A stretch of 61,441 bases of DNA from DASQHY01 sp035602605 (GTDB lineage: Bacteria > Acidobacteriota > Terriglobia > Acidiferrales > UBA7541). Below, in pieces: positions 9,672 through 17,575 of the stretch (position 1 is the stretch's first letter; the number at the start of each line of letters is the position of its first letter). The stretch is taken from NCBI GenBank assembly GCA_035602605.1, contig DATNLZ010000010.1, positions 1 to 61,441 of the forward strand, read 5' to 3'. Made by a program: the position numbers and the translations under genes. Under the pieces are notes generated by a model. That model was given only the letters and a program-made list of their open reading frames with translations. It had not been told where the DNA came from and did no database searches.

Positions 9672-10859
9672 TTGCATGTGGCAGAGGGTCGAAACTTCGG
9701 CTTGGATCGCGCTTTGAAGAACTTGAAGGAGGGCAAGTCCCGGGCCAGGCGATCCCTCGCGCACTCCCTGCCGTGCTCACGGTACAGAACTGCCGGGGAG
9801 AGAATTCTCGGGATGCTCGTCGCACTGTTGGCTGGCGCCGTAACTCTGCAACCCCAGGCCACCGATCATTCGGCGGGCTGGTTTCCTTCCTATACATCCG
9901 AGCAGCAAGTTTCCGGAGTCATCCGCATCTGGGGGCACGGCAGTCGGCAGAAAGAATTTGTAGGCGCGCTCGTCAAATCCTGGGAAGAAGGATTCCGTAA
10001 GCATCAACCGGGCATACGTTTTGATACCCAACTGCTCGGAAATTCCTCGGCAATGGGGGGACTCTATACCGGAGCTACCGATATCGCCCTGCTGGGTCGC
10101 GAGATTTTGCCGACTGAAGTCGATGGATATCAGCAAGCGTTGGGTTACCAGCCATTCGCAGTCTCGGTGATGACCAGCGGTCTTGACGCCCGCAACCGCG
10201 ACTTCGCTCTCGCCATCTTGGTTCATAAAGAGAATCCCCTTGCCCACATTACGCTCGCTCAACTCGATGCCATCTTTGGCGCTGATGGTCGGCGCAGTGC
10301 GGCAAAAGGCGCGGACATCCATACCTGGGGCGAGCTCGGCCTTAGCGGAGACTGGGCCGATAAGGAAATTCAGCTCTATGGCTTGGACATTGCCAGTGAT
10401 TTTTCGCAATTCCTTCAGGGTAGGGTGATGGCCGGAAGCAGGAAGTGGAACTGTAAGTTGCATGAGTTCCACGACGTCAAAGCTCCGCCCTCTTCAGACA
10501 GCCGCATGGTCGAAGCCGGCCAGAGAATCCTGAACGCTCTGGCCGAGGATCGCTACGGCATCGCCTTCTCCGGCGCGGGGTACAAACATCCGCGCACAAA
10601 ACCGCTCGCTCTGGCGCAGTCCGAAGATGGTCCGTTCTATGAAGCATCACGTGAAACTGTCAGCGAACGAACCTATCCTCTGGCGCGCCCCGTTTCCATC
10701 TTTGTGAATCGCGGTCACGGCCAGCCCATTGATCCCAAAGTGAAAGAATTCCTGAGCTACCTATTGAGCCGTGAAGGTCAACAGGCAGTCCTTCGCGAGA
10801 GCGGCTACGTTCCGCTTACGCCGGATCTTGCCCAAGGCGAGCGAAGAAAAATACAATGA
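9672..10859 (+). CDS. PstS-like periplasmic binding protein, paralog 5
   Basis: Fifth family member: SGVIRIWGHGS, YTGATDIALLGRE, ILVHKENPLAHITLAQLDAIFG, RYGIAFSGAGYK. The ligand-loop position reads LDIASDFSQFLQ, close to paralog 2 (DDDFSTYLQ). The start is uncertain. TTG at 9672 abuts the previous stop but leaves ~30 non-signal-like residues. The ATG at 9813, preceded by GGGGAGAG, gives a short hydrophobic leader (MLVALLAGAVTL) with no basic n-region. The last codon overlaps the ATG of paralog 6 (ATGA at 10856-10859), indicating translational coupling. Confidence 0.8.
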   Translation: MHVAEGRNFGLDRALKNLKEGKSRARRSLAHSLPCSRYRTAGERILGMLVALLAGAVTLQPQATDHSAGWFPSYTSEQQVSGVIRIWGHGSRQKEFVGALVKSWEEGFRKHQPGIRFDTQLLGNSSAMGGLYTGATDIALLGREILPTEVDGYQQALGYQPFAVSVMTSGLDARNRDFALAILVHKENPLAHITLAQLDAIFGADGRRSAAKGADIHTWGELGLSGDWADKEIQLYGLDIASDFSQFLQGRVMAGSRKWNCKLHEFHDVKAPPSSDSRMVEAGQRILNALAEDRYGIAFSGAGYKHPRTKPLALAQSEDGPFYEASRETVSERTYPLARPVSIFVNRGHGQPIDPKVKEFLSYLLSREGQQAVLRESGYVPLTPDLAQGERRKIQ

Positions 10860-11908
10860 CCCGACCATTCTTAGTTTTCTTCGTACTTGTTTTTGCGTCG
10901 ACGGGCTTGTTCGCGCAGGAACCGGATTACCTCAAAGAACTGAAACCTTACCGTCCACAACAGCGTGTTAGCGGAACCATTCGGAATTGGGGCAACAACT
11001 ACATTCCCGAGTTGATGAAGCGGTGGGAAGAGGGATTTCGCAGATTCCAACCGGGAGTTCATTTCGAAACGAACCTGAAGGGAACCGAGACGGGGGTCGC
11101 CGGCCTCTACGGCGATATCGCTGATATTGCTTTCGTGGGCCGCGAACTTTATGCATCCGAGCGTGAGGGATTCCAAGAACGTTTCGGCTACCAACCTCTC
11201 GAAATGGAGATCAGCTCAGGGAGCTACAACACCCCGCACAAGACCTTCGCCCTGATGGCCTTCGTGCACAAGGAGAATCCGCTCGCCAAGCTCACCATGG
11301 CGCAACTGGAGGCCATCTTCGGCTGCGAACTCAGGGGCAGCACAAAGAGCGCAATCCGGACATGGGGACAGCTGGGCCTGACGGGCGAGTGGGCCAGCCA
11401 GCCAATTCACGTTTATGCCTTCAACTTCAAAACAGGAATGGCTCGCTTTTTCCAGAAGGTTGTGCTCCAAGACAGTTTTAAATGGAACTCCGAATTGAGA
11501 GATTTCGATAATCGCAGGACCCCGGAAGGCGACGTGATCAATGCCGGTGTGTATGTTCTTGAGGCGCTTGCCAAGGATCGCTATGGGATCGCCTACGGGA
11601 ATATTCTTCATGGGAACCCGAGCGTAAAGATGGTCGCATTGGCGCGAGCCAATGCAGGACCTTACATCGAACCGACGAAAGAGAATGTATGGCGGCGTAC
11701 CTATCCGCTCACGCGATTCACCAATGCTGTGATCAACCGTCCACCTGGGAAGCCAGTCGATCCAACGATAAAAGAGTTCTTGCGCTACATACTCAGCCGA
11801 GACGGAATGCAGGCCGTGGTTCAGGATGGCGCATATTTGCCTTTAACCCAGAAGTTGATCGAAGCGCAGCTACGGAAACTTGGATACGGAGTCTCCGTGT
11901 CAAAATAG
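10856..11908 (+). CDS. PstS-like periplasmic binding protein, paralog 6
   Basis: A 350-residue protein whose ATG overlaps the stop of paralog 5. The signal peptide ends STGLFAQ. Landmarks: SGTIRNWGNNYI, GDIADIAFVGRE, AFVHKENPLAKLTMAQLEAIFG, RYGIAYGNILHG and the shared C-terminal FLRYILSRDG. The ligand-loop position reads FNFKTGMARFFQ, most like paralog 1 (ETGPGSFFQ). It is last in the run of four and sits 13 bp before the PepSY gene. PBPs normally hand ligand to an ABC permease, but none is encoded here, so these may act with the TBDR and PepSY protein or with an unlinked permease. Confidence 0.85.
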   Translation: MTRPFLVFFVLVFASTGLFAQEPDYLKELKPYRPQQRVSGTIRNWGNNYIPELMKRWEEGFRRFQPGVHFETNLKGTETGVAGLYGDIADIAFVGRELYASEREGFQERFGYQPLEMEISSGSYNTPHKTFALMAFVHKENPLAKLTMAQLEAIFGCELRGSTKSAIRTWGQLGLTGEWASQPIHVYAFNFKTGMARFFQKVVLQDSFKWNSELRDFDNRRTPEGDVINAGVYVLEALAKDRYGIAYGNILHGNPSVKMVALARANAGPYIEPTKENVWRRTYPLTRFTNAVINRPPGKPVDPTIKEFLRYILSRDGMQAVVQDGAYLPLTQKLIEAQLRKLGYGVSVSK

Positions 11909-11921
11909 CAGAAGGCCCAGC

Positions 11922-13016
11922 ATGAAAAGACTGCTACTGAATGTGCATTTGTATGTCGGGCTTGTAGTCGCGATCGTGATGGCGATCCTCGGCTCCACGG
12001 GAGCCTTGCTGGCATTCGAATATGACATTGACCACCTGCTGAACGCCCGCATGGACTACGTGCAACCGCGAGCTGTGAGGCTCTCCTCGGAAGTCTTGGG
12101 TCGCACCGTAGAACAGCAAATGTCCGGATATGTGCTTACGCAGATCATTTTCCCGGATCGCGCTGGTATCAGTGTCTTCCTGCGTCTCGATTCGCCGAAA
12201 ACACACTCGAGCCAAGAGCTCTACGTCGATCCGTACACCGGTGAGATTCTGGGCAAGGCCGACGGGCGTAATACTTTCGCGAAGCAGGTCCACCTGCTGC
12301 ACACGCACTTGCTTGCCGGTGTGATGGGAAACCAATTGGTAACCTGGAGCACGGCCGGACTCCTGTTGCTGGCTGTAACCGGGCTGATTTTGTGGTGGCC
12401 GCGCAAAGTGACGCGACCGCAGTACCGAACTTCGCTGCATCGCTTAAATAACGACCTGCACCATTCTGTCGGTTTCTGGACATCGTGGGCGATGTTGATA
12501 TTCGCCACAACCGGACTCACCATCCATCTCGCGCACAGTCCCGATGATGAGCTGGCACCGCAACGCCCTGCAGCGAATCGTTTGATGCCGCGCACCATGA
12601 CCGTCGATCAGCTGATGGCTGCAGCGACAAAAGCGCTGCCCGATGCGACAGTCACTCGCATGCGGTTGCCACTCAACCCCGCGGAGCCTGTTGTGGTGCA
12701 AATGCGACTCGCCGGTGACCGTACGCCAGGAGGCCGCAGCTTGGTTACCCTCGATGGGGCTACCGGCGCTATCCTGATGACCGTTTCAACCAGTACCGCA
12801 CCCTTCAAATACAACTTCACAAAGCTGTGGACACGCGAGTTTCACGGCGGCGACGTATTCGGGTGGCCGTCGCGAACGCTGGCTGCCCTGTGCAGCCTCG
12901 CGCTTGCCATCCAGGCATTCACTGGCGTATTGATGTGGTTCAACAAGAAAGCTGCTGTCGCGAGAGGCCGCCGCTCACTGAAGCATGCGACGATCCACGT
13001 AAGCGGAAACTCTTGA
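11922..13016 (+). CDS. PepSY-associated transmembrane protein
   Basis: A 364-residue inner-membrane protein of the PepSY-TM family. The ATG at 11922 was chosen because translation from it begins MKRLLLNVHLYVGLVVAIVM, the usual start; an ATG at 11880 overlaps paralog 6. Four membrane segments are visible: about 8-32, 137-160 (TWSTAGLLLLAVTGLILWW), 187-212 and 318-342. Periplasmic PepSY-like portions lie between them (YVDPYTGEILG; VTLDGATGAIL). His residues at the membrane edges (VHLLHTHLL, DLHHSVGFW) could bind haem, as proposed for ferric-siderophore reductases of this family. Its position after the TBDR and PstS-like genes suggests a role in releasing or reducing an imported ligand; this is inference. 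Confidence 0.85.
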   Translation: MKRLLLNVHLYVGLVVAIVMAILGSTGALLAFEYDIDHLLNARMDYVQPRAVRLSSEVLGRTVEQQMSGYVLTQIIFPDRAGISVFLRLDSPKTHSSQELYVDPYTGEILGKADGRNTFAKQVHLLHTHLLAGVMGNQLVTWSTAGLLLLAVTGLILWWPRKVTRPQYRTSLHRLNNDLHHSVGFWTSWAMLIFATTGLTIHLAHSPDDELAPQRPAANRLMPRTMTVDQLMAAATKALPDATVTRMRLPLNPAEPVVVQMRLAGDRTPGGRSLVTLDGATGAILMTVSTSTAPFKYNFTKLWTREFHGGDVFGWPSRTLAALCSLALAIQAFTGVLMWFNKKAAVARGRRSLKHATIHVSGNS

Positions 13017-13119
13017 GTGCTCAAGTCGTCGGTCCACACTTTCTATTCATTCCAAAATTTGTACTAGTCGGGCGTTCTCCGCATCCGACTGCTTCGCCGT
13101 CAGAGCGTTTCGATGGCTC

Positions 13120-13147
13120 TGAATAAACTTTCATGTGTAGTTTATGG
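13120..13147 (+). promoter_or_regulatory. Operator-like box C at the TBDR remnant
   Basis: The plus strand begins TGAATAAACTTTCATG and ends GTTTATGG; 21 of 28 positions match box B. It directly abuts the surviving C-terminal codons of a deleted receptor gene, as if a deletion joined the promoter region to the gene's 3' end. Confidence 0.55.
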
Positions 13148-13227
13148 ACCTTGGCGCCGCGGGCGTGCTTAACACCACAGTCACGACTTCGAGGCGGTTG
13201 CAGTTTGCGTTGAAGCTTATTTGGTGA
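13144..13227 (+). pseudogene. Remnant of a third Oar-like TBDR (C-terminus only)
   Basis: In this frame 28 codons end in TTSRRLQFALKLIW and a stop, almost the same as the C-terminus of TBDR 2 (TTSRQMQFALKFVW) and similar to TBDR 1 (ARQIQFALKLTF). The preceding GAAGVLNTT also resembles the AGILASPTI stretch before that motif in TBDR 2. No plug or barrel sequence precedes it; instead operator-like box C does. I read it as the scar of a large internal deletion that removed a receptor once located next to the two-component genes. Confidence 0.75.
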
Positions 13228-13276
13228 CTGAAGCGAAGGAAGTTTTACTCTGCCAAAACAGAAGGAGAACCAATTT

Positions 13277-14740
13277 TCAGCGGGAGATGGGCTCGCTGGT
13301 CATTTCCTTTTTCGAACAGAGCTGTTCCTGACCCCGCGGTAACAACGGCAGCACCACGGTTACTGTGGTACCGCCCCGTTCGCTGCTCCGGACAGCGACG
13401 TGTCCATCATGTGCCGCAGCGATCGAATTGACGATGGAGAGACCTAATCCCGTCCCCCCTGAAGTGCGGGAACGCGCCTTGTCCGCTCGATAGAAGCGCT
13501 CGAAGATGTGGGGCAGCGCTTCACGGTCGATACCGATGCCATTGTCCGAAACTGTGAGGTGCGCGAACTCTCTTTGGCCGCTAACGCGTACTTCCAGGCG
13601 CCCACCATCCGCCGTATATTTGATGGCGTTATCGAGCAAATTGACGAGCACCTGCTTGAGCCGCAGATGATCACCCAACACGAAGATGTTGGGTTCGATT
13701 GCGTAGGACATCACGATATCTTTTTCATCGGCGAGTAGCCGCATCTGTTCAGCCGCGTCCAGCGCGAGATCTCCCAGGTTCACGGGCAGACGTTCAATTC
13801 CCGCCTGACCTGCATCCAACCGCGAAATAATGAGCAGTTGATTCACGATTTTCGAGAGGCGGTCGATCTCTTCGAGAGCGTTGCCGATCATTTCCAAAGA
13901 CTCCAGGTCGTGGGGCCGGTGACTGGCCATCGCTTCGAGCTCTCCCTGCAGAATGGTTAGCGGAGTGCGCAGCTCATGCGAAACATCCGCTGAAAACCTG
14001 GAAATATGCTGGATCGCCTCTTCCAGCCGCTCGATCATGCGGTTCAGCGAAAGCGCCAGGCGTTCGACCTCATCCCCGGTGCGAACAACCGGGAGACGCT
14101 CTCCGATACTTTCCGAGCTGATACGCTCAGCCTGTTTTGTGATTTCGCGAATCGGCTGCAGTGAATTTTTCACCAGGATCAGTCCACCGGCCACAGCCCC
14201 AAGCAAAAATACTGGAATACCCAGCGCGAAAGCCAGCCGGATACTTCGGAGCTCGTCGGCAATCAGCTGGTACGCTGCACCGGTCTCAATCAGGAAACGC
14301 TCGCCATTTGGTGCAACATAAGTAAGACCCTGGAGCACCACGGGGCCGGCAGCGGCGTTGACGAACCGCGGTGGGAATCCCTCCTGTTCCGCTCCCTTCG
14401 CCGGAGGAATTTGAGAGGCGTCGAAGCTGCCATTATGCGGACTGCTGGAGCGGTATAACACCTTGCCGTTCTGGCGGGTGACGCGGATAAACCTTGCATT
14501 GATCTCCGGCGAGTAACTCTCATTCATCTCCGTAACGGCATACTGGTCGCCACGCGCACCGACGTAGGCGAGAAGCTCTTGCCCGATCGTGCGTGCCTGT
14601 CCCACGAGCGATTCGTTCATCTGCCGGTTGAGGTGACGGCTCAGCCCCAGATACACCGTCGTGCCAAAAAGCAGGAGCGCTGCGCCGAGCAGCCCGGCGT
14701 ACCAAGCGGTCATCCGAAAGCGAAGGGATCGCGCGTTCAT
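13277..14740 (-). CDS. Sensor histidine kinase, heavy-metal/CusS-like architecture
   Basis: A 487-residue membrane kinase: TM1 about 13-33, periplasmic sensor ~34-167, TM2 ~168-190, HAMP ~191-245, HisKA with SADVSHELRTPLT (phosphoacceptor His255), and HATPase with N-box NLLDNAIKYT (Asn371), DNGIGI (399-404) and GGTGLGLSI (428-436). All catalytic boxes are intact. Its start overlaps the response-regulator stop by 4 bp (ATGA), so the two are translationally coupled. Domain order matches CusS/PhoR-type kinases, but the periplasmic domain has no obvious metal-binding His/Cys cluster, so the signal is unknown. It probably controls the flanking regulon. Confidence 0.93.
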   Translation of the reverse strand: MNARSLRFRMTAWYAGLLGAALLLFGTTVYLGLSRHLNRQMNESLVGQARTIGQELLAYVGARGDQYAVTEMNESYSPEINARFIRVTRQNGKVLYRSSSPHNGSFDASQIPPAKGAEQEGFPPRFVNAAAGPVVLQGLTYVAPNGERFLIETGAAYQLIADELRSIRLAFALGIPVFLLGAVAGGLILVKNSLQPIREITKQAERISSESIGERLPVVRTGDEVERLALSLNRMIERLEEAIQHISRFSADVSHELRTPLTILQGELEAMASHRPHDLESLEMIGNALEEIDRLSKIVNQLLIISRLDAGQAGIERLPVNLGDLALDAAEQMRLLADEKDIVMSYAIEPNIFVLGDHLRLKQVLVNLLDNAIKYTADGGRLEVRVSGQREFAHLTVSDNGIGIDREALPHIFERFYRADKARSRTSGGTGLGLSIVNSIAAAHDGHVAVRSSERGGTTVTVVLPLLPRGQEQLCSKKEMTSEPISR

Positions 14741-15417
14741 GGTTCGCTCTCATCCCGAATGGCATACCCGACCCCGCGAACCGTGTGGATCAGCTTGCAA
14801 TCGGAGATATCATCGACTTTTTTGCGCAAATGACGAATGTACACGTCAACAACGTTGGTTAGGCCGTCAAAGCTGGCGTCCCAGACGTGTTCAATAATCA
14901 TGTTGCGGGAGAGGACCCGACCCGCGTTAGACATGAGATATTCCAGCAGCGAGTATTCTTTGGTGGTGAGCTCGATCCGCTTTCCATTGCGTTTGACCTG
15001 TTGCAGCAGGCGGTCTAGCTCAAGATCGCGTAACCGGATTGTACTTGAGCGATTGACCGGGCCGCGGCGAAGCAGGGCTTTCACGCGCACCAGAAGCTCG
15101 GCGAAGGCAAACGGCTTGGTGAGGTAGTCGTCCGCGCCAGCTTCGAAGTTGCTGACCTTGTCCCGGACGCCATCCCGCGCCGTCAGGATCAGAACCGGAA
15201 TTTTACTATCGCCAGCCCGGATCCGCCTTAGCACGCTCGTGCCATCAAGCCCCGGCAACATCAGATCGAGAATAACTAAGTCATACTGAAACGAAGACAC
15301 GAACTCCAGGCCTTCTTTGCCATCGTGGGTGACGTCCACGGCATAGCGATCGGCGACGAGACCGCGTTTGACAAACGCGGCTACCTTCACCTCATCTTCA
15401 ATCAAAAGGATACGCAT
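14737..15417 (-). CDS. OmpR/PhoB-family response regulator
   Basis: A 226-residue two-domain regulator: receiver 1-~115 with acidic pocket EDE (7-9), phosphoacceptor Asp51 (LVILDLMLPG), Thr79 in ILTAR and Lys101 (LTKPF), then a winged-helix trans_reg_C domain (ELTTKEYSLLEYLMSN, VDVYIRHLRKKVD, IHTVRGVGYAIR). It is first in a two-gene operon with the kinase. Box A lies 37 bp upstream in sense orientation, with CATTAT positioned as a possible -10 eight bases after the second repeat. This fits PhoB-like activation and autoregulation. It is the best candidate to bind the five boxes. Confidence 0.94.
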   Translation of the reverse strand: MRILLIEDEVKVAAFVKRGLVADRYAVDVTHDGKEGLEFVSSFQYDLVILDLMLPGLDGTSVLRRIRAGDSKIPVLILTARDGVRDKVSNFEAGADDYLTKPFAFAELLVRVKALLRRGPVNRSSTIRLRDLELDRLLQQVKRNGKRIELTTKEYSLLEYLMSNAGRVLSRNMIIEHVWDASFDGLTNVVDVYIRHLRKKVDDISDCKLIHTVRGVGYAIRDESEP

Positions 15418-15765
15418 TTCCGTACCTCGTTCCTATTCATCCATAATGAAAATCCCATGAAGCGTAAATGAAAGTCCTTTCAAACGTCGCCTCGCGCCGG
15501 ACCTCGCACGGGTGCTGTCACTTCTCGCCCTTCCCTAATCTGCAGGGTCATTGTAATCCCAATGCCTGTTCGCAGGGGCGAACGATACGTTCGATTCTTG
15601 TAAGCAGATCCTTGTTCGGTCTCTGTCCCACCCTAAATGTGAACGCAATTTCATTTGTGCTTCAGAAATGTCTTAACAATCTTCGCTAGCTTAGATGAAT
15701 TGGCAAATGACACGTTTGGTAGAGCGGCGGCTTGGGTAGGACGAAATGCCGACCGAGGAGGTGAA
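15418..15765. promoter_or_regulatory. Intergenic region between response regulator and beta-propeller gene
   Basis: About 350 bp between divergent genes. Apart from box A (15455-15482) and the GGAGGTGA ribosome-binding site of the propeller gene (ending at 15762), I see no conserved element or gene. An in-frame ATG at 15655 precedes the propeller gene but lacks a ribosome-binding site. Confidence 0.4.
15455..15482 (-). promoter_or_regulatory. Operator-like box A, facing the two-component operon
   Basis: On the minus strand it reads TGAAAGGACTTTCAT then TTACGCTTCATGG. TTCAT recurs exactly 11 bp apart. It matches box B (in front of TBDR 2) at 26 of 28 positions. It lies 37 bp before the response-regulator start; a CATTAT hexamer follows eight bases after the second CTTCAT. 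Confidence 0.65.
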
Positions 15766-16806
15766 ATGAATCAAGCGAAACGTGTTTTCAAGGTTCTTGT
15801 AACGTGGGGTTGCCTCGCCGGGGTGCTCACCGTAAGCGCCGAGGCCCAACAGAAATCAAGCAAACCACTGCGCTTGCTGCAAACCGTCAGTTTGTCGGGT
15901 TTCACCGGAGATTTTGACCACTTTGCAGTCGATGAGAAGCGTAACCGGCTGTTTCTCGCGGGAGAAGATCACAAGACGGTGGAGGTCTTCGACCTGAAAA
16001 CTGGTCATCGTTTGAAAAGCATTCCCGGTTTCGGGACTCCCCATAGCATCTTTTATTTGCCAGAGGACGATCGCATCCTGGTTACCGATAGCGAAAAAGG
16101 ACTTCAGATTCTGCGCGGGGCGGATTATAAGCTCGTGGGCCACGTGGACGGTCTGGCAGGTGCCGACTCCGGGAGGCTCGACTCCGCAGCCCACATCCTA
16201 TATATCGTTACCGGCGGCAAGGATGTGCCGCTCGATCACTCGTTTCTGGTAGCCATCGACCTTCGAAACCACAAAAAGATTGGCGAGCTGCGATTCGAAA
16301 GCAACCATGTCGAAGCGTTTGCGCTCGAGCCCGGCACCTCCCGGCTGTTCATCAACATCACCGACAAAGGCGAGGTAGCGGTGGTGGACCGCAAATCAAT
16401 GCAAGTCATTGCGCGATGGCCGGTTCAGGTCGCTGCGGAAAATTCCCCGATGATTTACGATGCCGACCACCATCGACTTCTGCTGGTCTGCCGCAAACCC
16501 GCAATGTTCGTGGCCTTGGATTCGGATACTGGCAAAGTTGTAGCCAACTTGCCGGCGGTAGGACGCTCCGATGACATCGCGTTCGATCCATCCTCGGGCC
16601 GAATCTACGTCCCCGGCGGCGAGGGATACATCTCTATTTTCCATCAAGACTCCGCGGATCAATATTCTCTGGTTGCCAACGTGCCCAGCGCTCAAGGAGC
16701 CAAGACCTCTTTACTGTTGCCCGCGCTTGACCGCTACTTCGTTGCCGTCTCACCGGGCAAAACAAAGGCACCGGCAAAACTCTTGATTTTTGAAATCGTG
16801 CGCTAG
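15766..16806 (+). CDS. Secreted YncE-like beta-propeller protein
   Basis: About 346 residues from ATG 15766, which follows an excellent GGAGGTGAA. The signal peptide ends VSAEAQ. The rest consists of repeated blade-like motifs (DHFAVDEKRNRLFLAGED, KTVEVFDLKTGHRLKSI, GEVAVVDRKSMQVIARW, DIAFDPSSGRIYVPGGEGYISIF), typical of seven-bladed YVTN/YncE propellers. These proteins are periplasmic and often bind DNA, metals or partners without a known enzymatic role. It lies divergent from the response regulator and shares the box A intergenic region, so co-regulation is possible. Confidence 0.85.
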   Translation: MNQAKRVFKVLVTWGCLAGVLTVSAEAQQKSSKPLRLLQTVSLSGFTGDFDHFAVDEKRNRLFLAGEDHKTVEVFDLKTGHRLKSIPGFGTPHSIFYLPEDDRILVTDSEKGLQILRGADYKLVGHVDGLAGADSGRLDSAAHILYIVTGGKDVPLDHSFLVAIDLRNHKKIGELRFESNHVEAFALEPGTSRLFINITDKGEVAVVDRKSMQVIARWPVQVAAENSPMIYDADHHRLLLVCRKPAMFVALDSDTGKVVANLPAVGRSDDIAFDPSSGRIYVPGGEGYISIFHQDSADQYSLVANVPSAQGAKTSLLLPALDRYFVAVSPGKTKAPAKLLIFEIVR

Positions 16807-17000
16807 ATCAGCAAGGTCAGCCTCGCCAAAGGGTTGGCCAACTAGTTTATCTAGTCTATGAGGATAGCAGCTCGTGTTCAAAAGTCGCGATATTAGAAAA
16901 ACTCGCCGTGACCTGAGATTTGGAACTCTTCCTCGCAGGACCTGGCTACACTCGTTTTTCGAAGCGTGGCAGGGGTCCGATTTCCTGCAACGACTCTCCG

Positions 17001-17486
17001 CTATTTAACCTCTTCGAACAATTTGTCCACCGATGGAATCTGCTTTTTCATTTCGTCTCTCAGCTGCTCGGCTTTCTTCTGGAACACCGCTTTTTTACCC
17101 TTCTCATTGTTAAAAACCACACCAAGAGCACCGATGATTTTTCCGGCTTGATCCTGGAGCACCAACTCAACCTCGAAATGGTCTCCCTTCTTATTCACTT
17201 CGAGATTCGGTTTGCCTGTATGGATCACCCGTAAATCGTCTTCGTCGGCTTTCTTGCCGATGCGTCCGATATTGGAGGCAATGATCACATTCTCTGAACT
17301 GTTGGGAGGGGTCACGTGCATCGCAAGAATGATCACCTCGGGATGCTTAGCAAGGGCATCATCGACAAGCTTTTGTGCAAAGATCTTTTTATCAGTCGCC
17401 GCTGCCGTTTCCGCGAACGACACCTCGACGCCTCCAACCACAATGACGACCGCCACCCATAAAACTACCTCCTTGATAAAACGCAT
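17001..17486 (-). CDS. Secreted protein with PDC/Cache-like sensor fold
   Basis: A 161-residue protein with an N-terminal signal sequence (EVVLWVAVVIVVGGVEVSFAE) and AAGGAG before the start. The core reads LAMHVTPPNSSENVIIASN, then IGKKADEDDLRVI and LVLQDQAGKIIGALGVVF, reminiscent of single PDC (Cache-like) domains that bind small molecules. The C-terminus is a charged helix (QKKAEQLRDEMKKQ). No output domain is present, so it is not a receptor by itself. It lies 89 bp downstream of TBDR 2 on the same strand and could belong to its operon. Function unknown. Confidence 0.75.
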   Translation of the reverse strand: MRFIKEVVLWVAVVIVVGGVEVSFAETAAATDKKIFAQKLVDDALAKHPEVIILAMHVTPPNSSENVIIASNIGRIGKKADEDDLRVIHTGKPNLEVNKKGDHFEVELVLQDQAGKIIGALGVVFNNEKGKKAVFQKKAEQLRDEMKKQIPSVDKLFEEVK

Positions 17487-17575
17487 TTGTTCTCCTTTTT
17501 ATTTGACCTCATGTTGACCACACTTTCGAAACCAACTAAATCGAATGGACCGGACTTTGGGCCCTTTCTAATTCC

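Noticed and set aside
1643..11908. A phosphate-specific pst operon
   Set aside because: No pstC, pstA, pstB or phoU gene is present and the PstS phosphate loop is not conserved.
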